This document shows positions 51,811 to 60,852 of a stretch of 64,000 bases of DNA, piece by piece (the stretch's first letter is position 1; every line of letters starts with the position of its first letter). Source of the stretch: Paenibacillus sp. FSL M7-0420 (GTDB lineage Bacteria; Bacillota; Bacilli; Paenibacillales; Paenibacillaceae); assembly GCF_038002345.1 (NCBI RefSeq), contig NZ_JBBOCJ010000001.1, positions 7,502,001 to 7,566,000 of the forward strand, given 5' to 3'. The notes beneath the pieces are model-generated. The model was not told the origin of the DNA. It was given only the letters and a program-made list of their open reading frames with translations, and did not search any database. The translations under genes were made by a program, and so were the position numbers.

Positions 51811-53097
51811 TTACCCCTGCCAGATGTCAGCAATCCGCACCGGCTGGCCGGTCTTCATGGAGCGGTTGGCGGCAATGCCGGTCATAATCGACATCGCGCC
51901 GTCCTTGTGCGAAGCTGCGCGGTTGAAGCGGTCCTCCTGCTTTTTATCAAAAATATCGCTCAGCAGCACCGGATCGCCGCCGCCATGTCCACCACTGCTG
52001 CTCTCGAACTCCACGCGGTAAGGCTCCTTGAAGTGAGGATAGATCATGATGCTGACGCCTTCCAACGCGCCTTCGTTTTCTTTTTTGCCGCCGGAATTGA
52101 CGTAGGACTGCTCGGTAATCCGCACCTCCATCCGGCCCTGTGTACCGTTGAACACGATGATGAAGCCCTCCCACGGCATATATGCGTTAAGCGAATAGTT
52201 CATGACGGTCTTGTTCTTGTACTTGACCATGACATTCATGGTGTCCTCGATGCTGATATTGTCCCCGAATACACTCTGGTCGCGCTGGTACCCGTCCTCG
52301 TGCTCAGCATCCAGGTACATACTCTTCAGGTGTTCATTACGGTCCAGGTGCAGCGCGAACGGGTCGTTCTCGGCAGCCTTGCTGCCGTAGGCACGCTGAT
52401 AGAACTCGGTGATGCCCCGTTTCTCGGCATTCTCTCTCCCGTAGAAGCGCAGATCGCCCATGGCGAAAACCGTGTCCGGCTGCGACCCCAGCCAGAAGTT
52501 CATCAGGTCGAAGTGATGCGTCGATTTATGCACCAGCAGGCCGCCGCTGTTCCGCTTGTCGCGGTGCCATCTGCGGAAATAGTCCGCTCCATGCTGGGTA
52601 TTGAGCAGCCATTCGAAGTTCACGGACAGTATTTCGCCCAGCACGCCGTCCATAATGACCTCACGAATCTTCGTGTTATGCGGCGCATAGCGGTAGTTGA
52701 AGGTGACCCGCAGATTCTTGCCGGTGCGCTCAATTGCATCGAAGATCTCCCGGCATTTCTCCTCGTCAACCGTCATCGGCTTCTCGGAAATGACATCACA
52801 GCCCAGCTCCATCGCGCGGATGATATATTTGTGATGCGTCCGGTCAATCGTAGTCACCAGCACGAAGTCGGGCCGGGTCTCGGTGATCATCCGGTCGAAG
52901 TCTTCTGCCTTGTACGTAGGAACCTCATGATAATCGTATTTGTCCGTAAGCATATGATTGGCGAAATTCATCCGTGTCTGATTGACATCGCAGAAGGCCA
53001 CCAGCTCGGAGGTTTCGTTGTAAGCGGTAACAAGAGCGCCATAGAAAAATTCAGCCCGGCCGCCGGTGCCGACAAGTGCATATTTCTTTTTGGACAA
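51811..53097 (-). CDS. Gfo/Idh/MocA-family oxidoreductase
   Basis: A 428-residue dehydrogenase. The N-terminal Rossmann fold (KYALVGTGGRAEFFYGAL) is followed by the family active-site motif CDVISEKPMT (EKP, Lys catalytic), and RVTFNYRYAPHNTKIREVI and the DLMNFWLGS region of the second domain. It oxidises or reduces a sugar or inositol hydroxyl with NAD(P). TTG 53097 has GGAG eight bases upstream and gives MSKKKYALVG; a GTG nine bases earlier (53106) overlaps that site. It is divergent from an AraC-type regulator, which may control it. The sugar is unknown. Confidence 0.85.
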   Translation of the reverse strand: MSKKKYALVGTGGRAEFFYGALVTAYNETSELVAFCDVNQTRMNFANHMLTDKYDYHEVPTYKAEDFDRMITETRPDFVLVTTIDRTHHKYIIRAMELGCDVISEKPMTVDEEKCREIFDAIERTGKNLRVTFNYRYAPHNTKIREVIMDGVLGEILSVNFEWLLNTQHGADYFRRWHRDKRNSGGLLVHKSTHHFDLMNFWLGSQPDTVFAMGDLRFYGRENAEKRGITEFYQRAYGSKAAENDPFALHLDRNEHLKSMYLDAEHEDGYQRDQSVFGDNISIEDTMNVMVKYKNKTVMNYSLNAYMPWEGFIIVFNGTQGRMEVRITEQSYVNSGGKKENEGALEGVSIMIYPHFKEPYRVEFESSSGGHGGGDPVLLSDIFDKKQEDRFNRAASHKDGAMSIMTGIAANRSMKTGQPVRIADIWQG

Positions 53098-53224
53098 GGG
53101 GATCACTCCATTTACTTGGATTTGATTCTATTTTATAGTATAGAAAATGCAGAAAGTGAACGGTATTTAGTCATTTTTGCTCAAAAGTGTGCTTATCTTA
53201 TCCATTCAGGGGGCTTAGTGCAGG

Positions 53225-54040
53225 GTGGAACCTATTTTTCAGATTGAGCAGCTGAGGCGCATCGGGCATTTCAATATGGACACCGACCATTTCCATGATT
53301 TCTACGAAATATATTATCTGCTGTCCGGGCAGCGTCACTATTATATCCGTAACGGAAGGTACGCGCTGGAAGCCGGAGACCTCGTGTTTATTAACAAAAA
53401 TCATCTGCACCGCACAACCGGCGGAAGCCATCTGCCGCATGAGCGGGTGCTGATCAGCTTCAATGATGCCTATCTGGAGCCGGTGGCACCCGGGGCAGAC
53501 TGGATGAATGTGTTCGAAGGGGAGAGCTTCCTGCTGCGGCCTACGGCGCATGAACAGGGACTCATCACAGATCTGCTCCAGGCGATGCAGGAGGAACAGA
53601 AGGAGGGGCTGCGCTGGAGCACTGAATATACAAGGATGCTGCTGCAGCAACTGCTGATTACGCTGGAGCGGATCAGGAGGGCGAAGCCCGCCCTGGTCTC
53701 ACCGGAGCAGAGCGAGGGGCAGCGCCGGGTATACAGTATCATCGAATACCTGGACAACCATTACAGCGAGCGGCTGAGCCTTGGGGGGATTGCCGAGCGG
53801 TTCTTCATCAGCGCTACGTATCTGTGCCGGATTTTCAAGCAGACGACAGGCTTCACCATCATTGAGTACCTGAACTATGTCCGCATCCGTGAGGCTAAGG
53901 TACTGCTCACGCAGACGAAGTGGCCGATCACCCGGGTGGCGGCGGAGACGGGATTTGAGAGCATTGCGCATTTCGGGCGGGTATTCAAGGCCATTACGAG
54001 GCGTTCCCCTCTTCAGTACCGCAAGCAGCACAGGGGATGA
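53225..54040 (+). CDS. AraC-family regulator with N-terminal cupin domain
   Basis: A 271-residue protein. The cupin sensor (about 15-110: HFHDFYEIYYLLSGQRHYYI, LEAGDLVFINKNHLH) precedes the two HTHs of the AraC domain (about 170-270: LSLGGIAERFFISATYLCRIFKQTTGFTIIEYLNYVRIREAKVLLTQT split over two helices pairs). The start is GTG 53225. Sugar-responsive activators have this shape. It is divergent from the Gfo/Idh/MocA gene, so it probably controls it. Confidence 0.85.
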   Translation: MEPIFQIEQLRRIGHFNMDTDHFHDFYEIYYLLSGQRHYYIRNGRYALEAGDLVFINKNHLHRTTGGSHLPHERVLISFNDAYLEPVAPGADWMNVFEGESFLLRPTAHEQGLITDLLQAMQEEQKEGLRWSTEYTRMLLQQLLITLERIRRAKPALVSPEQSEGQRRVYSIIEYLDNHYSERLSLGGIAERFFISATYLCRIFKQTTGFTIIEYLNYVRIREAKVLLTQTKWPITRVAAETGFESIAHFGRVFKAITRRSPLQYRKQHRG

Positions 54041-54166
54041 AGACTACGGCTCGCATCCGCTGTTACATTCGACAATCGCTACGAAAATGTTACATATTTT
54101 TCTATCTTTTGACACGGGATTGGCCTTATAATGGTGAAGGATTAAATACAAATATTGGGGTGTGTT

Positions 54167-54886
54167 ATGAAAATGAAATCAGGGGGCCTCTGGCTTGCTG
54201 CTGCTATGCTGACGGTAACCGTAACCGGGTGTTCCTCGGACAATGCAGGCGCTGGCAGAGAGAGCATGGAGAAGCTGAAGACAGAGATTAGTGAGCTGCA
54301 AAAGGAGAACAAATTCCTGAAAGAACAGAATGATATGTTAAAGGAGAGCCTGGTAAAGCCTGTGACAGCGCAAGAGGAGGGCGGTACGGCTGAACTTCTA
54401 AATAACGGGAGCAGTCCGGCAGCGGCTGAACCCGGGGAGGACCACAAGCTGATCGTAAAGGGCACGCCGCTGGTTATCGATGGAACGGGTGAGTATACCA
54501 TTACCAAGACCTCTTTTGACAAGAAGATTAGTCCTTCCAATCCGGGGTCATTCTACACCTACTATGAAGCCAAGGAACCGGGCACAACCTATCTGGCGAT
54601 CACTTTGAAAGTGAAGAACCTGGCAGGTGAAGCTATGAATGCAGACGAAGTAGCGGATGTGGAGGTCAAATACGACAATAAATACGAGTATAGTACCTTC
54701 GATACCATGGAAAAGAACGGCGGGGAAGATTTCACCTATACCAATATCTCGAGGATTGAACCGCTGAAGAACGGCACGCTGGTGTTCCTGGCCGAGATTC
54801 CTGATGAAGTGAAGTCGAGCGGCAAGCCGCTATATGCGGATTTCGAGATTGAGGGTGAAACCTACCGTTACATCATAAAGAAATAA
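54167..54886 (+). CDS. Lipoprotein with DUF4352-like Ig domain
   Basis: A 239-residue lipoprotein. The signal peptide ends in the lipobox VTGC with Cys22 as the lipidated residue. A coiled coil (about 33-65: ESMEKLKTEISELQKENKFLKEQNDML) is followed by a linker and a beta-sandwich domain (about 105-239; YLAITLKVKNLAGEAMNADEV) of the DUF4352 type. ATG 54167 follows GGGG; the ATG at 54155 lies upstream of it. Family members are exported and of unknown role. Confidence 0.75.
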   Translation: MKMKSGGLWLAAAMLTVTVTGCSSDNAGAGRESMEKLKTEISELQKENKFLKEQNDMLKESLVKPVTAQEEGGTAELLNNGSSPAAAEPGEDHKLIVKGTPLVIDGTGEYTITKTSFDKKISPSNPGSFYTYYEAKEPGTTYLAITLKVKNLAGEAMNADEVADVEVKYDNKYEYSTFDTMEKNGGEDFTYTNISRIEPLKNGTLVFLAEIPDEVKSSGKPLYADFEIEGETYRYIIKK

Positions 54887-54888
54887 GA

Positions 54889-54936
54889 GAAGAGCCTGTG
54901 CGGCCGCAGAGTGAACTGTGGTCAGCAGGCTCTTCA
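54889..54936. terminator. Bidirectional terminator between lipoprotein and GH4 genes
   Basis: GAAGAGCCTG (54889) pairs with CAGGCTCTTC (ending 54935) across about 27 bases between convergent genes. Confidence 0.65.
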
Positions 54937-54956
54937 TTGATGTAAAAGGATTAATC

Positions 54957-56264
54957 CTAAGCGAAAAAAGCTGGCAGATACTCCTTGTTCGCCTCCAGCA
55001 TCTCATCCAGCATGGCGATGGCAACCTCCACGGAAGGGACGAGCGGGTGATGGGCCAGCGCCTGAATCGCCAGGCTGCGGTCGCCGGTCACGGCAGCATC
55101 GATGGCGAGCTGCTCATAGGTCTTCACGGCATGGATCAGCCCCTTGGCCATCGGCGGAATCTGGGTCAGCGGCAGCGGAAGGGGACCGGTCTTAGTGACG
55201 ACGCAGTTCACCTCGATGCTGGCATCGTCCGGCAGGAAGTCAAGGATGCCCCGGTTCGCCACATTCAGCGTCTGAATGTCATTGGTCCCGTTGTAGAGCG
55301 AGCGCATCAGGTTCACGGCCGCCTCGGAATAAAAGGCTCCGCCGCGCTGCTCCAGCTGCTTCGGCTTCTCATCCAGCGCAAGATTGCTGTAGATGGCGAA
55401 CAGCTCCTCCTCCACACGCTTGACGACTTCAGCACGGTTCCCGCCTTGTGCGGCGGCTTCCTGCTGCTCCGCGAGCATCGCATCGGTCATGTAGAAGTAC
55501 TTCAGATAATACGAAGGCAAGGCATGCAGCGATTGCAGGAACTCGGGGTTCCATTCTCGTGCCGGAACATTCTTTGCACTGTAGCCTGCGGTATCCTCCA
55601 GCATCTCCTGCAGCTTGTCTTCCCCCTCCACATCAATCCGGGTAATCCAGTGAAGGTGGTTCAGGCCGACGAATTCGGCATAGATCCGGTCCGGGGCAGT
55701 GTCGTATTTGGCCGATACCTGCTTGATCAGGCCGATCGGGGCATTACAGAGACCGATGCTCTTCACCTTGGAGTACCGCAGGACCGCCTCGGTGACCATG
55801 CCTGCCGGATTGGTGAAGTTGAGCAGCCAGGCGTCCGGTGCCAGCTCCTCAATATCCCGGCAGATGCCGAGAATGACCGGGATGGTGCGCAGCGCCTTCA
55901 GCATGCCGCCGGGACCGGTCGTCTCCTGGCCGATCACGCCGTATTTCAGCGGAATCGCCTCGTCACGGGCCCGGGCATCCAGCATACCGACACGGATTTG
56001 CGTGCTGACGAAGTCTGCACCGGCAATGGCTGTGCGGCGGTCGGTCGTGAGATGGACCTCGATCGGCAGCCCGGACTTCTCCACCATGCGCTTTGCCAGA
56101 GCGCCCACGATGTTCAGCTTATGCAGGCCTGCCTCAATATCTACAAGCCACAGCTCCCGGACCGGAAGCTCCTTATGATGCAGGATGAAGCCTTCTACCA
56201 GTTCGGGGGTATAGGAAGACCCTCCGCCGATGACGGCAATCTTAAGACCTTGGTTCGCTGTCAC
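54957..56264 (-). CDS. GH4 6-phospho-beta-glucosidase
   Basis: A 435-residue NAD- and Mn-dependent hydrolase. The NAD fold starts with IAVIGGGSSYTPELVEGF, and LLNFTNPAGMVTEAV and IGLCNAPIG (Cys and later His bind Mn) are typical of the 6-phospho-beta-glucosidase branch (LicH/CelF). It cleaves a 6-phosphorylated beta-disaccharide by an oxidation-elimination mechanism. GTG 56264 has AGGAG overlapping the end of the kinase gene. It is the last gene of a sugar cluster whose transporter is not a PTS, so the phosphate must come from the kinase next door. Confidence 0.9.
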   Translation of the reverse strand: MTANQGLKIAVIGGGSSYTPELVEGFILHHKELPVRELWLVDIEAGLHKLNIVGALAKRMVEKSGLPIEVHLTTDRRTAIAGADFVSTQIRVGMLDARARDEAIPLKYGVIGQETTGPGGMLKALRTIPVILGICRDIEELAPDAWLLNFTNPAGMVTEAVLRYSKVKSIGLCNAPIGLIKQVSAKYDTAPDRIYAEFVGLNHLHWITRIDVEGEDKLQEMLEDTAGYSAKNVPAREWNPEFLQSLHALPSYYLKYFYMTDAMLAEQQEAAAQGGNRAEVVKRVEEELFAIYSNLALDEKPKQLEQRGGAFYSEAAVNLMRSLYNGTNDIQTLNVANRGILDFLPDDASIEVNCVVTKTGPLPLPLTQIPPMAKGLIHAVKTYEQLAIDAAVTGDRSLAIQALAHHPLVPSVEVAIAMLDEMLEANKEYLPAFFA

Positions 56265-56270
56265 AATGAA

Positions 56271-57266
56271 TCACTCCTGTCGTGTGGTAGTGGGAATAAG
56301 CCCGAACTCCCTGTAAGCACGCATCGTCTCATACATAACCTGGCTGACGGTGACCCCGTCACTCTCCAGCGCCGACCAGAGAGCGCCGACCACAGGCTCG
56401 GTGGAGAGAGTGACCACTGCCGCGCCTGGTGCCGCTTCATGCACAGCCTGCTCAATCGGTCCGCGAATCCAGCCCCGGTCGCCCCGGGTTAGCAGGCTAC
56501 CGGCCAGGACCACATCAAATTCATCGTTCTCCATACCGAGCCGATGAATGACGGCCGCCGCAGCCTTGCCCAGTTCCACGCCTTGGCGGTTCAGGATCGC
56601 CAGAGCGGCGGTATCGCCCTCAGCCGCTGCCGGAAAAAGCAGGCGGGCCGCATCTAGCGGCACCTGCTTCCCGTGATCCAGGAAGTCATCGTACATGTCT
56701 TCCACCCGCTCATAGCCGAGCAGCTTCAGGAGCGGCTCCGTCAGCAGCGTGGGGGCCTCACGGCCGTCCCAGGCCCGGATGACTGTGCGGAACACCTCGA
56801 TGTTCAGCGCGCCGCCGCCGCCGAAATCGCCGTACATATAATCGAAGCCGCCGCACTGGAAGTGGCGGCCCTGCGGACTACGGCCCGCCGCATTGGTGCC
56901 GGTGCCGCAGATCAGGGCTACGCCGTAGGGGCGGTTTGTGCCCGCCCGCAGGCCGATCATCGTATCGCCGCTGATCGTGTACTGTGTGAATCCGATGCGG
57001 CGGATCATCGGATGAAGAATATTATAGTCCGTCTGGCGGTCAGCACCGGCAAGCCCCAGATAGGCTTGCCGAAGCTGATCCAGCCGGAGCCCGGCTTCGG
57101 CCAGCGCCATGGAAGCCGCTTCGCGGATGTTATTCTCCGCCTGCGTCACGCTGGTCTGATGATTGCCGTTGCCGCTCCGGCCTTTGCCTAGAATACGGCC
57201 CTGTTCATCGCTGATGAGGGCGTAGGTCTTGCTGCCTCCCCCATCGATCCCCAAGTAGTAAGCCAA
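56271..57266 (-). CDS. BadF/BcrA-type sugar kinase (N-acetylglucosamine kinase-like)
   Basis: A 331-residue ASKHA-fold kinase. YYLGIDGGGSKTYALISDE is the phosphate 1 motif, LGLAGADRQTDY and GTGTNAAGRSP are the connecting and adenosine-phase motifs, and VLAGSLLTRGD the C-terminal one. Family members phosphorylate GlcNAc or glucosyl sugars at C6 with ATP. TTG 57266 has AGGAG ten bases upstream. It lies six bases before the GH4 gene, so it probably produces the GH4 substrate. Two hairpins separate it from the LacI gene. Confidence 0.85.
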   Translation of the reverse strand: MAYYLGIDGGGSKTYALISDEQGRILGKGRSGNGNHQTSVTQAENNIREAASMALAEAGLRLDQLRQAYLGLAGADRQTDYNILHPMIRRIGFTQYTISGDTMIGLRAGTNRPYGVALICGTGTNAAGRSPQGRHFQCGGFDYMYGDFGGGGALNIEVFRTVIRAWDGREAPTLLTEPLLKLLGYERVEDMYDDFLDHGKQVPLDAARLLFPAAAEGDTAALAILNRQGVELGKAAAAVIHRLGMENDEFDVVLAGSLLTRGDRGWIRGPIEQAVHEAAPGAAVVTLSTEPVVGALWSALESDGVTVSQVMYETMRAYREFGLIPTTTRQE

Positions 57267-57294
57267 TGTTTGTCACTCCTAGAGTTTTGTGAGC

Positions 57295-57325
57295 GTGCCG
57301 GTGCAAGTTACTTGCACCGGCATGC
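57295..57325. terminator. GC-rich hairpin between kinase and LacI genes
   Basis: GCCGGTGCAAG pairs with CTTGCACCGGC across TTA, a near-perfect palindrome after the LacI gene and before the kinase gene. It may end or attenuate the LacI transcript. Confidence 0.6.
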
Positions 57326-57339
57326 TTAAGTGCACTCTG

Positions 57340-57385
57340 TACAGCTAAATCGGCTGAGTTACCGCCGAATATGCATTTAGCTGTA
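57340..57385. repeat. Palindromic element between kinase and LacI genes
   Basis: TACAGCTAAAT (57340) and ATTTAGCTGTA (57375) are exact complements, with CGGC and GCCG inside as a second pair. It looks like an interspersed repeat; copies elsewhere were not checked. Confidence 0.55.
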
Positions 57386-57432
57386 TTTCGTGCAACTATA
57401 ATTCCATCTGTACCCGAATTCTCCTGAATGAA

Positions 57433-58443
57433 CTACTCCTTCGCCTTCTGCTTCTGCGGCGCGCGGGTGGATTCCCGCACGATCAGCTCCGGGTCGATCC
57501 GGATATTGGAGCCGCGCTTCATCTCCCCGCTGATCCGGCGCAGCAGCATGTCGGCGGCGGCGATTCCAATCTTATCCGCCGGCTGGCGCAGGGTGGTCAG
57601 GTGCGGGCGGAGCTGGGAGGCGATATAGTGGTCGTCGTAGCCGACTACTGCAACCTCCCCGGGTACCTTTACGCCAGCCTCCATCAGAGCGTTAATGACC
57701 CCGAGGGCGATATTGTCATCTCCGGCGAATACCGCCCCCGGCAGCTTGCCCGCCGTGAGCCAGCGCTGGGCTGTGTCATAGCCCATGGCGATCTCGAATT
57801 CGCCGGGAACGATCTCGAACGGGGCGAGGCCCTGCTCCTCCAGCGCCTGCAGGAAGCCCGCGCGCCTCTCCCGCGTACTGCGGAACATCTCCTGCCCGCA
57901 GAGATGGGCGATGGAGGTATGCCCCAGCTCCAGCAGGTGGCGGGCTGCGGCATACCCGCCCTTGAAGTTGTCGATGGTGATCGAGTAGGTGTCATTCTCC
58001 GGCAGCTGATTGTCGATCAGCACATAGGGAATGCCCCGCCGCTTCAGCTCGACAATATAATTGTCCTCTTCCAGCGGGGAGAGCAGGATGAGTCCGTCCA
58101 TTCTGTCCTCCTGAATCAGGTAGTGGCTCTCGCCGGAGCCGATGCCATCCGACACGGAGATGGCCAGATAGTATCCGTGCAGGGCCAGCGTCTCATTCAG
58201 CTCCTTGACTACGGCATCGAAGAAGGAATCCTGGAGTGTCGTGACGATCAGGCCGATGATCCCGGTCTTGCCGCTGGCCAGACTGCGGGCCGCTGCATTA
58301 GGGCGGTAATCCAGCTCCTTGATGGCGTCCAGCACCTTCTGGCGGTTCTTCTCCCGCACAGTCCCGGCACCGTTTAATACCCGCGATACGGTGACCACGG
58401 ACAGTCCTGATTTTTTGGCAACATCAAAAATACTCACTTTCAT
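57433..58443 (-). CDS. LacI-family transcriptional regulator
   Basis: A 336-residue protein. HTH VSIFDVAKKSGLSVVTVSRVLNGAGTVREKNRQKV (1-45) with the hinge PNAAARSLASGKT, followed by a periplasmic-binding-protein sugar domain (about 60-336). It lies inside the sugar cluster, so it probably represses the transporter until its sugar binds. Three AAGCGCTT/CCGCTTTAA-type sites upstream of the permease genes are the likely operators. ATG 58443 follows AAGGAG. Confidence 0.92.
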   Translation of the reverse strand: MKVSIFDVAKKSGLSVVTVSRVLNGAGTVREKNRQKVLDAIKELDYRPNAAARSLASGKTGIIGLIVTTLQDSFFDAVVKELNETLALHGYYLAISVSDGIGSGESHYLIQEDRMDGLILLSPLEEDNYIVELKRRGIPYVLIDNQLPENDTYSITIDNFKGGYAAARHLLELGHTSIAHLCGQEMFRSTRERRAGFLQALEEQGLAPFEIVPGEFEIAMGYDTAQRWLTAGKLPGAVFAGDDNIALGVINALMEAGVKVPGEVAVVGYDDHYIASQLRPHLTTLRQPADKIGIAAADMLLRRISGEMKRGSNIRIDPELIVRESTRAPQKQKAKE

Positions 58444-58544
58444 CTCAAACGCTCCTTGCGGCGGATTTTCCGGTGCTATATTCTATTATCCAGTATACAG
58501 GTCGCACCGGAGTTCCGCTAAACGTATATCATTGCCGGGCCGCC

Positions 58545-59933
58545 TTATCTCTTGATGATCTCCATAACCTTCTTCTGGATCACCGGCATAACCTCTTCCA
58601 GCGACTTGTGACCGGTCTCGACCGGCTGCAGCTCATTGATGAACATGTCGTTGATCTGCGAGTAGTGGGTGATCAGATGGTTATAGGATTCATAGCCGTA
58701 TTTGACCGCGCCCTCATAGACTTTCTTCACATCCCCCGGATCAATGCCGTCAAAATGCTTGTAATACACCTCGGCCGCTTCCGTATTAACCGGCGGATTG
58801 CCGCCGCTCAGCTCGATGGACTTCTCCTGGACTTCGGTGGTCACCAGGTATTTGATCCATTCAAAAGCCTCCTTCGGATGCTTCGAATCCTTCAGGATCA
58901 GCAGCGGATCGACGTACAGCGTGCTGCGCACCTTGTCATTGCCTCCCCATGGCACGGCGGCTACGCCGACCTTAAACGGGAAGTCATTGGCCCCGGCGAG
59001 GTTCCAGGAGCCGCCGATCGACATGCCGATCTTGCCGGCGACGAACGGGTCGCCGTTCTGTCCGGCCACGCTTTTGCTCCACTCGGAAGTCGGGGACACC
59101 TTATCCTTGAACACAAGGTCGAACAGCTTCTGGTACGCGGCAATGACCTCCGGGGAATCGAAGTGCGTCTCGGAAGGGACACCGCCGTTAGTCCAGGTAT
59201 CTTCAGAGTAAGGCTCTGCTCCGAAGTACAGCGGCCGCATATCACGCTCCGCCCAAGTGAAGTCCACGCCGTATTGTGTTTTGGCAATATCGTCCGAGAC
59301 GAGCGTCATCTTCCTGGCATCCTCCACCATACGGTCAAACGTCCAGCTCTTATCCTCGTAATCGCTTGGCGGGTAGGAGACGCCTGCGGCATCGAACATA
59401 TCTTTGTTGTAGAGCATCAGGGTGACGTACATATTGACCGGTATGCCGTAGGTATGACCGTTTACGGTATAGATTTTCATCAGGTTCTCAGGGATATGGT
59501 AGTCCTCAGCCTTGAAGCCGTCTTCCTTAATGAGGTCCGTCAGATCCAGCAGCATACCCTTGTTGTAGTATTCGGCAAAACCGCCGTATCCGTAGTGGCT
59601 TGTCACATCCGGGGAATTACCGCCGGCAATCAGCGTCTGCAGCTTGCTGTCGAACTGCTCATAGGGCGCCTTCTCCACCTTGACCTTGATGTTCGGATGC
59701 TCCTTCTCGAAATCGGGGATCAGCTTCTCGATAAAAGTCCGGTCCTCGGAATCAATCGTATAGTGGGATATCGTCACTTGCTCCCCTGAACTGCCGGTAT
59801 TCCCGGCTCCGCTGTCACCTGCGGCCACGTTGCCTGCCGATTTGCCGCCTCCGCAGCCCGCCAGGACTGTCATTGCGGTCAGGGCTGCTGCCAGCAGCAG
59901 CGCATACCTCTTGCTTTTCATGATATGGTTCAT
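58545..59933 (-). CDS. Sugar ABC transporter substrate-binding lipoprotein
   Basis: A 462-residue lipoprotein. The signal peptide ends VLAGCG (lipidated Cys in LAGC), then a Gly/Ser linker and a family 1 extracellular solute-binding fold (about 40-462) with YTIDSEDRTFIEKLIPDFEKEHPNIKVKVEK. ATG 59933 is chosen as it follows GGAGGG; ATG 59957 lies upstream of that site. It captures the sugar for the two permeases. The ATPase gene is not in the cluster and is probably a shared MsmX-type protein elsewhere. Confidence 0.88.
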   Translation of the reverse strand: MNHIMKSKRYALLLAAALTAMTVLAGCGGGKSAGNVAAGDSGAGNTGSSGEQVTISHYTIDSEDRTFIEKLIPDFEKEHPNIKVKVEKAPYEQFDSKLQTLIAGGNSPDVTSHYGYGGFAEYYNKGMLLDLTDLIKEDGFKAEDYHIPENLMKIYTVNGHTYGIPVNMYVTLMLYNKDMFDAAGVSYPPSDYEDKSWTFDRMVEDARKMTLVSDDIAKTQYGVDFTWAERDMRPLYFGAEPYSEDTWTNGGVPSETHFDSPEVIAAYQKLFDLVFKDKVSPTSEWSKSVAGQNGDPFVAGKIGMSIGGSWNLAGANDFPFKVGVAAVPWGGNDKVRSTLYVDPLLILKDSKHPKEAFEWIKYLVTTEVQEKSIELSGGNPPVNTEAAEVYYKHFDGIDPGDVKKVYEGAVKYGYESYNHLITHYSQINDMFINELQPVETGHKSLEEVMPVIQKKVMEIIKR

Positions 59934-59973
59934 TGTCCAATCCCTCCATGATTTCAAGTGTTATAACCCGCGA

Positions 59974-60852
59974 TTACTTGATGCCCGTCAGTACGATGCC
60001 CTCGACGAACTGCTTCTGGGCGATGGCGAATAGGGTAACAATCGGGACCATCGCCAGGACGGAAGCGACCATCAGCAGATGCCACGGCGGAATGCGGAAG
60101 CGCGATGAGGTGAGCGAGGCCATGCCGACGGGAAGCGTGAATTTGTCCGACGAGCTTAAGTAGAGCACAGGGGTCAACAGATCATTCCAGCTGTAGATAA
60201 AAGCAAAAATTGCCACGGTTGCCAGCGCCGGTGCAGACAGCGGCAATGCGATGGTCCGCCACATCCGTAGCTCGCCGCAGCCGTCCATCCGTCCGGCATC
60301 GAACAGTTCCTCGGGCAGCGTGGAGAAGAACTGCCGCAGCAGGAAGATGTTATACGCCGAGCCGAAGAAGGCGGGAACGATCAGCGGCAGGAAGGTGTCG
60401 ATCCACTGCATCTTAGAGAACAGCACGAACTGCGGAATCATAATGGCCGGATACGGCAGCATCATCGTGCTCAGCAGCAGGATGAACCAGAAGTTGTTGC
60501 CGCGTCCCCGGTATCTGGCGAACCCGTAAGCGACCAGAGCCGAAGAGAGCAGGGTGCCGAATACGGAGAACCCGGCGATGATCAGGCTGTTTTTGTACAG
60601 TGTGCCGAACTGAAGCGTCTCAAAAATATCGGTATAATTGCTCCAGGCCCAGCTCTCCGGCAGAAAAGTCGGCGGGAACTTCAGCATTTCCCGTTTCGAC
60701 TTCAGCGAGGTGGAGACCATGAAGAACAGCGGCAGCAGCATAAGGAAGGTGGTAATGATCAGTGTGACAAAGCTGGCGATCTTAACAGGCTTGATTCTCC
60801 GGCGCAGCCGGGAAGGCGATTCAAGCGGGCGGGTGGCCTTAACGGTGCTCAT
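59974..60852 (-). CDS. Sugar ABC transporter permease, MalG-like
   Basis: A 292-residue membrane protein with six transmembrane helices and the EAA-loop pattern typical of MalG-like permeases (FFSTLPEELFDAGRMDGCGELRMWRTIALPLSAPALA). It overlaps the upstream permease by four bases, so the two are co-translated. Confidence 0.9.
   Translation of the reverse strand: MSTVKATRPLESPSRLRRRIKPVKIASFVTLIITTFLMLLPLFFMVSTSLKSKREMLKFPPTFLPESWAWSNYTDIFETLQFGTLYKNSLIIAGFSVFGTLLSSALVAYGFARYRGRGNNFWFILLLSTMMLPYPAIMIPQFVLFSKMQWIDTFLPLIVPAFFGSAYNIFLLRQFFSTLPEELFDAGRMDGCGELRMWRTIALPLSAPALATVAIFAFIYSWNDLLTPVLYLSSSDKFTLPVGMASLTSSRFRIPPWHLLMVASVLAMVPIVTLFAIAQKQFVEGIVLTGIK

Noticed and set aside
51745..53247. A 500-residue plus-strand frame
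   Set aside because: Antisense to the Gfo/Idh/MocA gene, no family features, no ribosome site.
54109..54132. TTGACA and TATAAT before the lipoprotein gene
   Set aside because: The boxes are only 12 bp apart, too close for a sigma-A promoter.
54918..56492. A 524-residue plus-strand frame
   Set aside because: Antisense to the GH4 and kinase genes; an effect of GC-rich codon bias.
58473..59789. A 438-residue plus-strand frame
   Set aside because: Antisense to the solute-binding protein gene.
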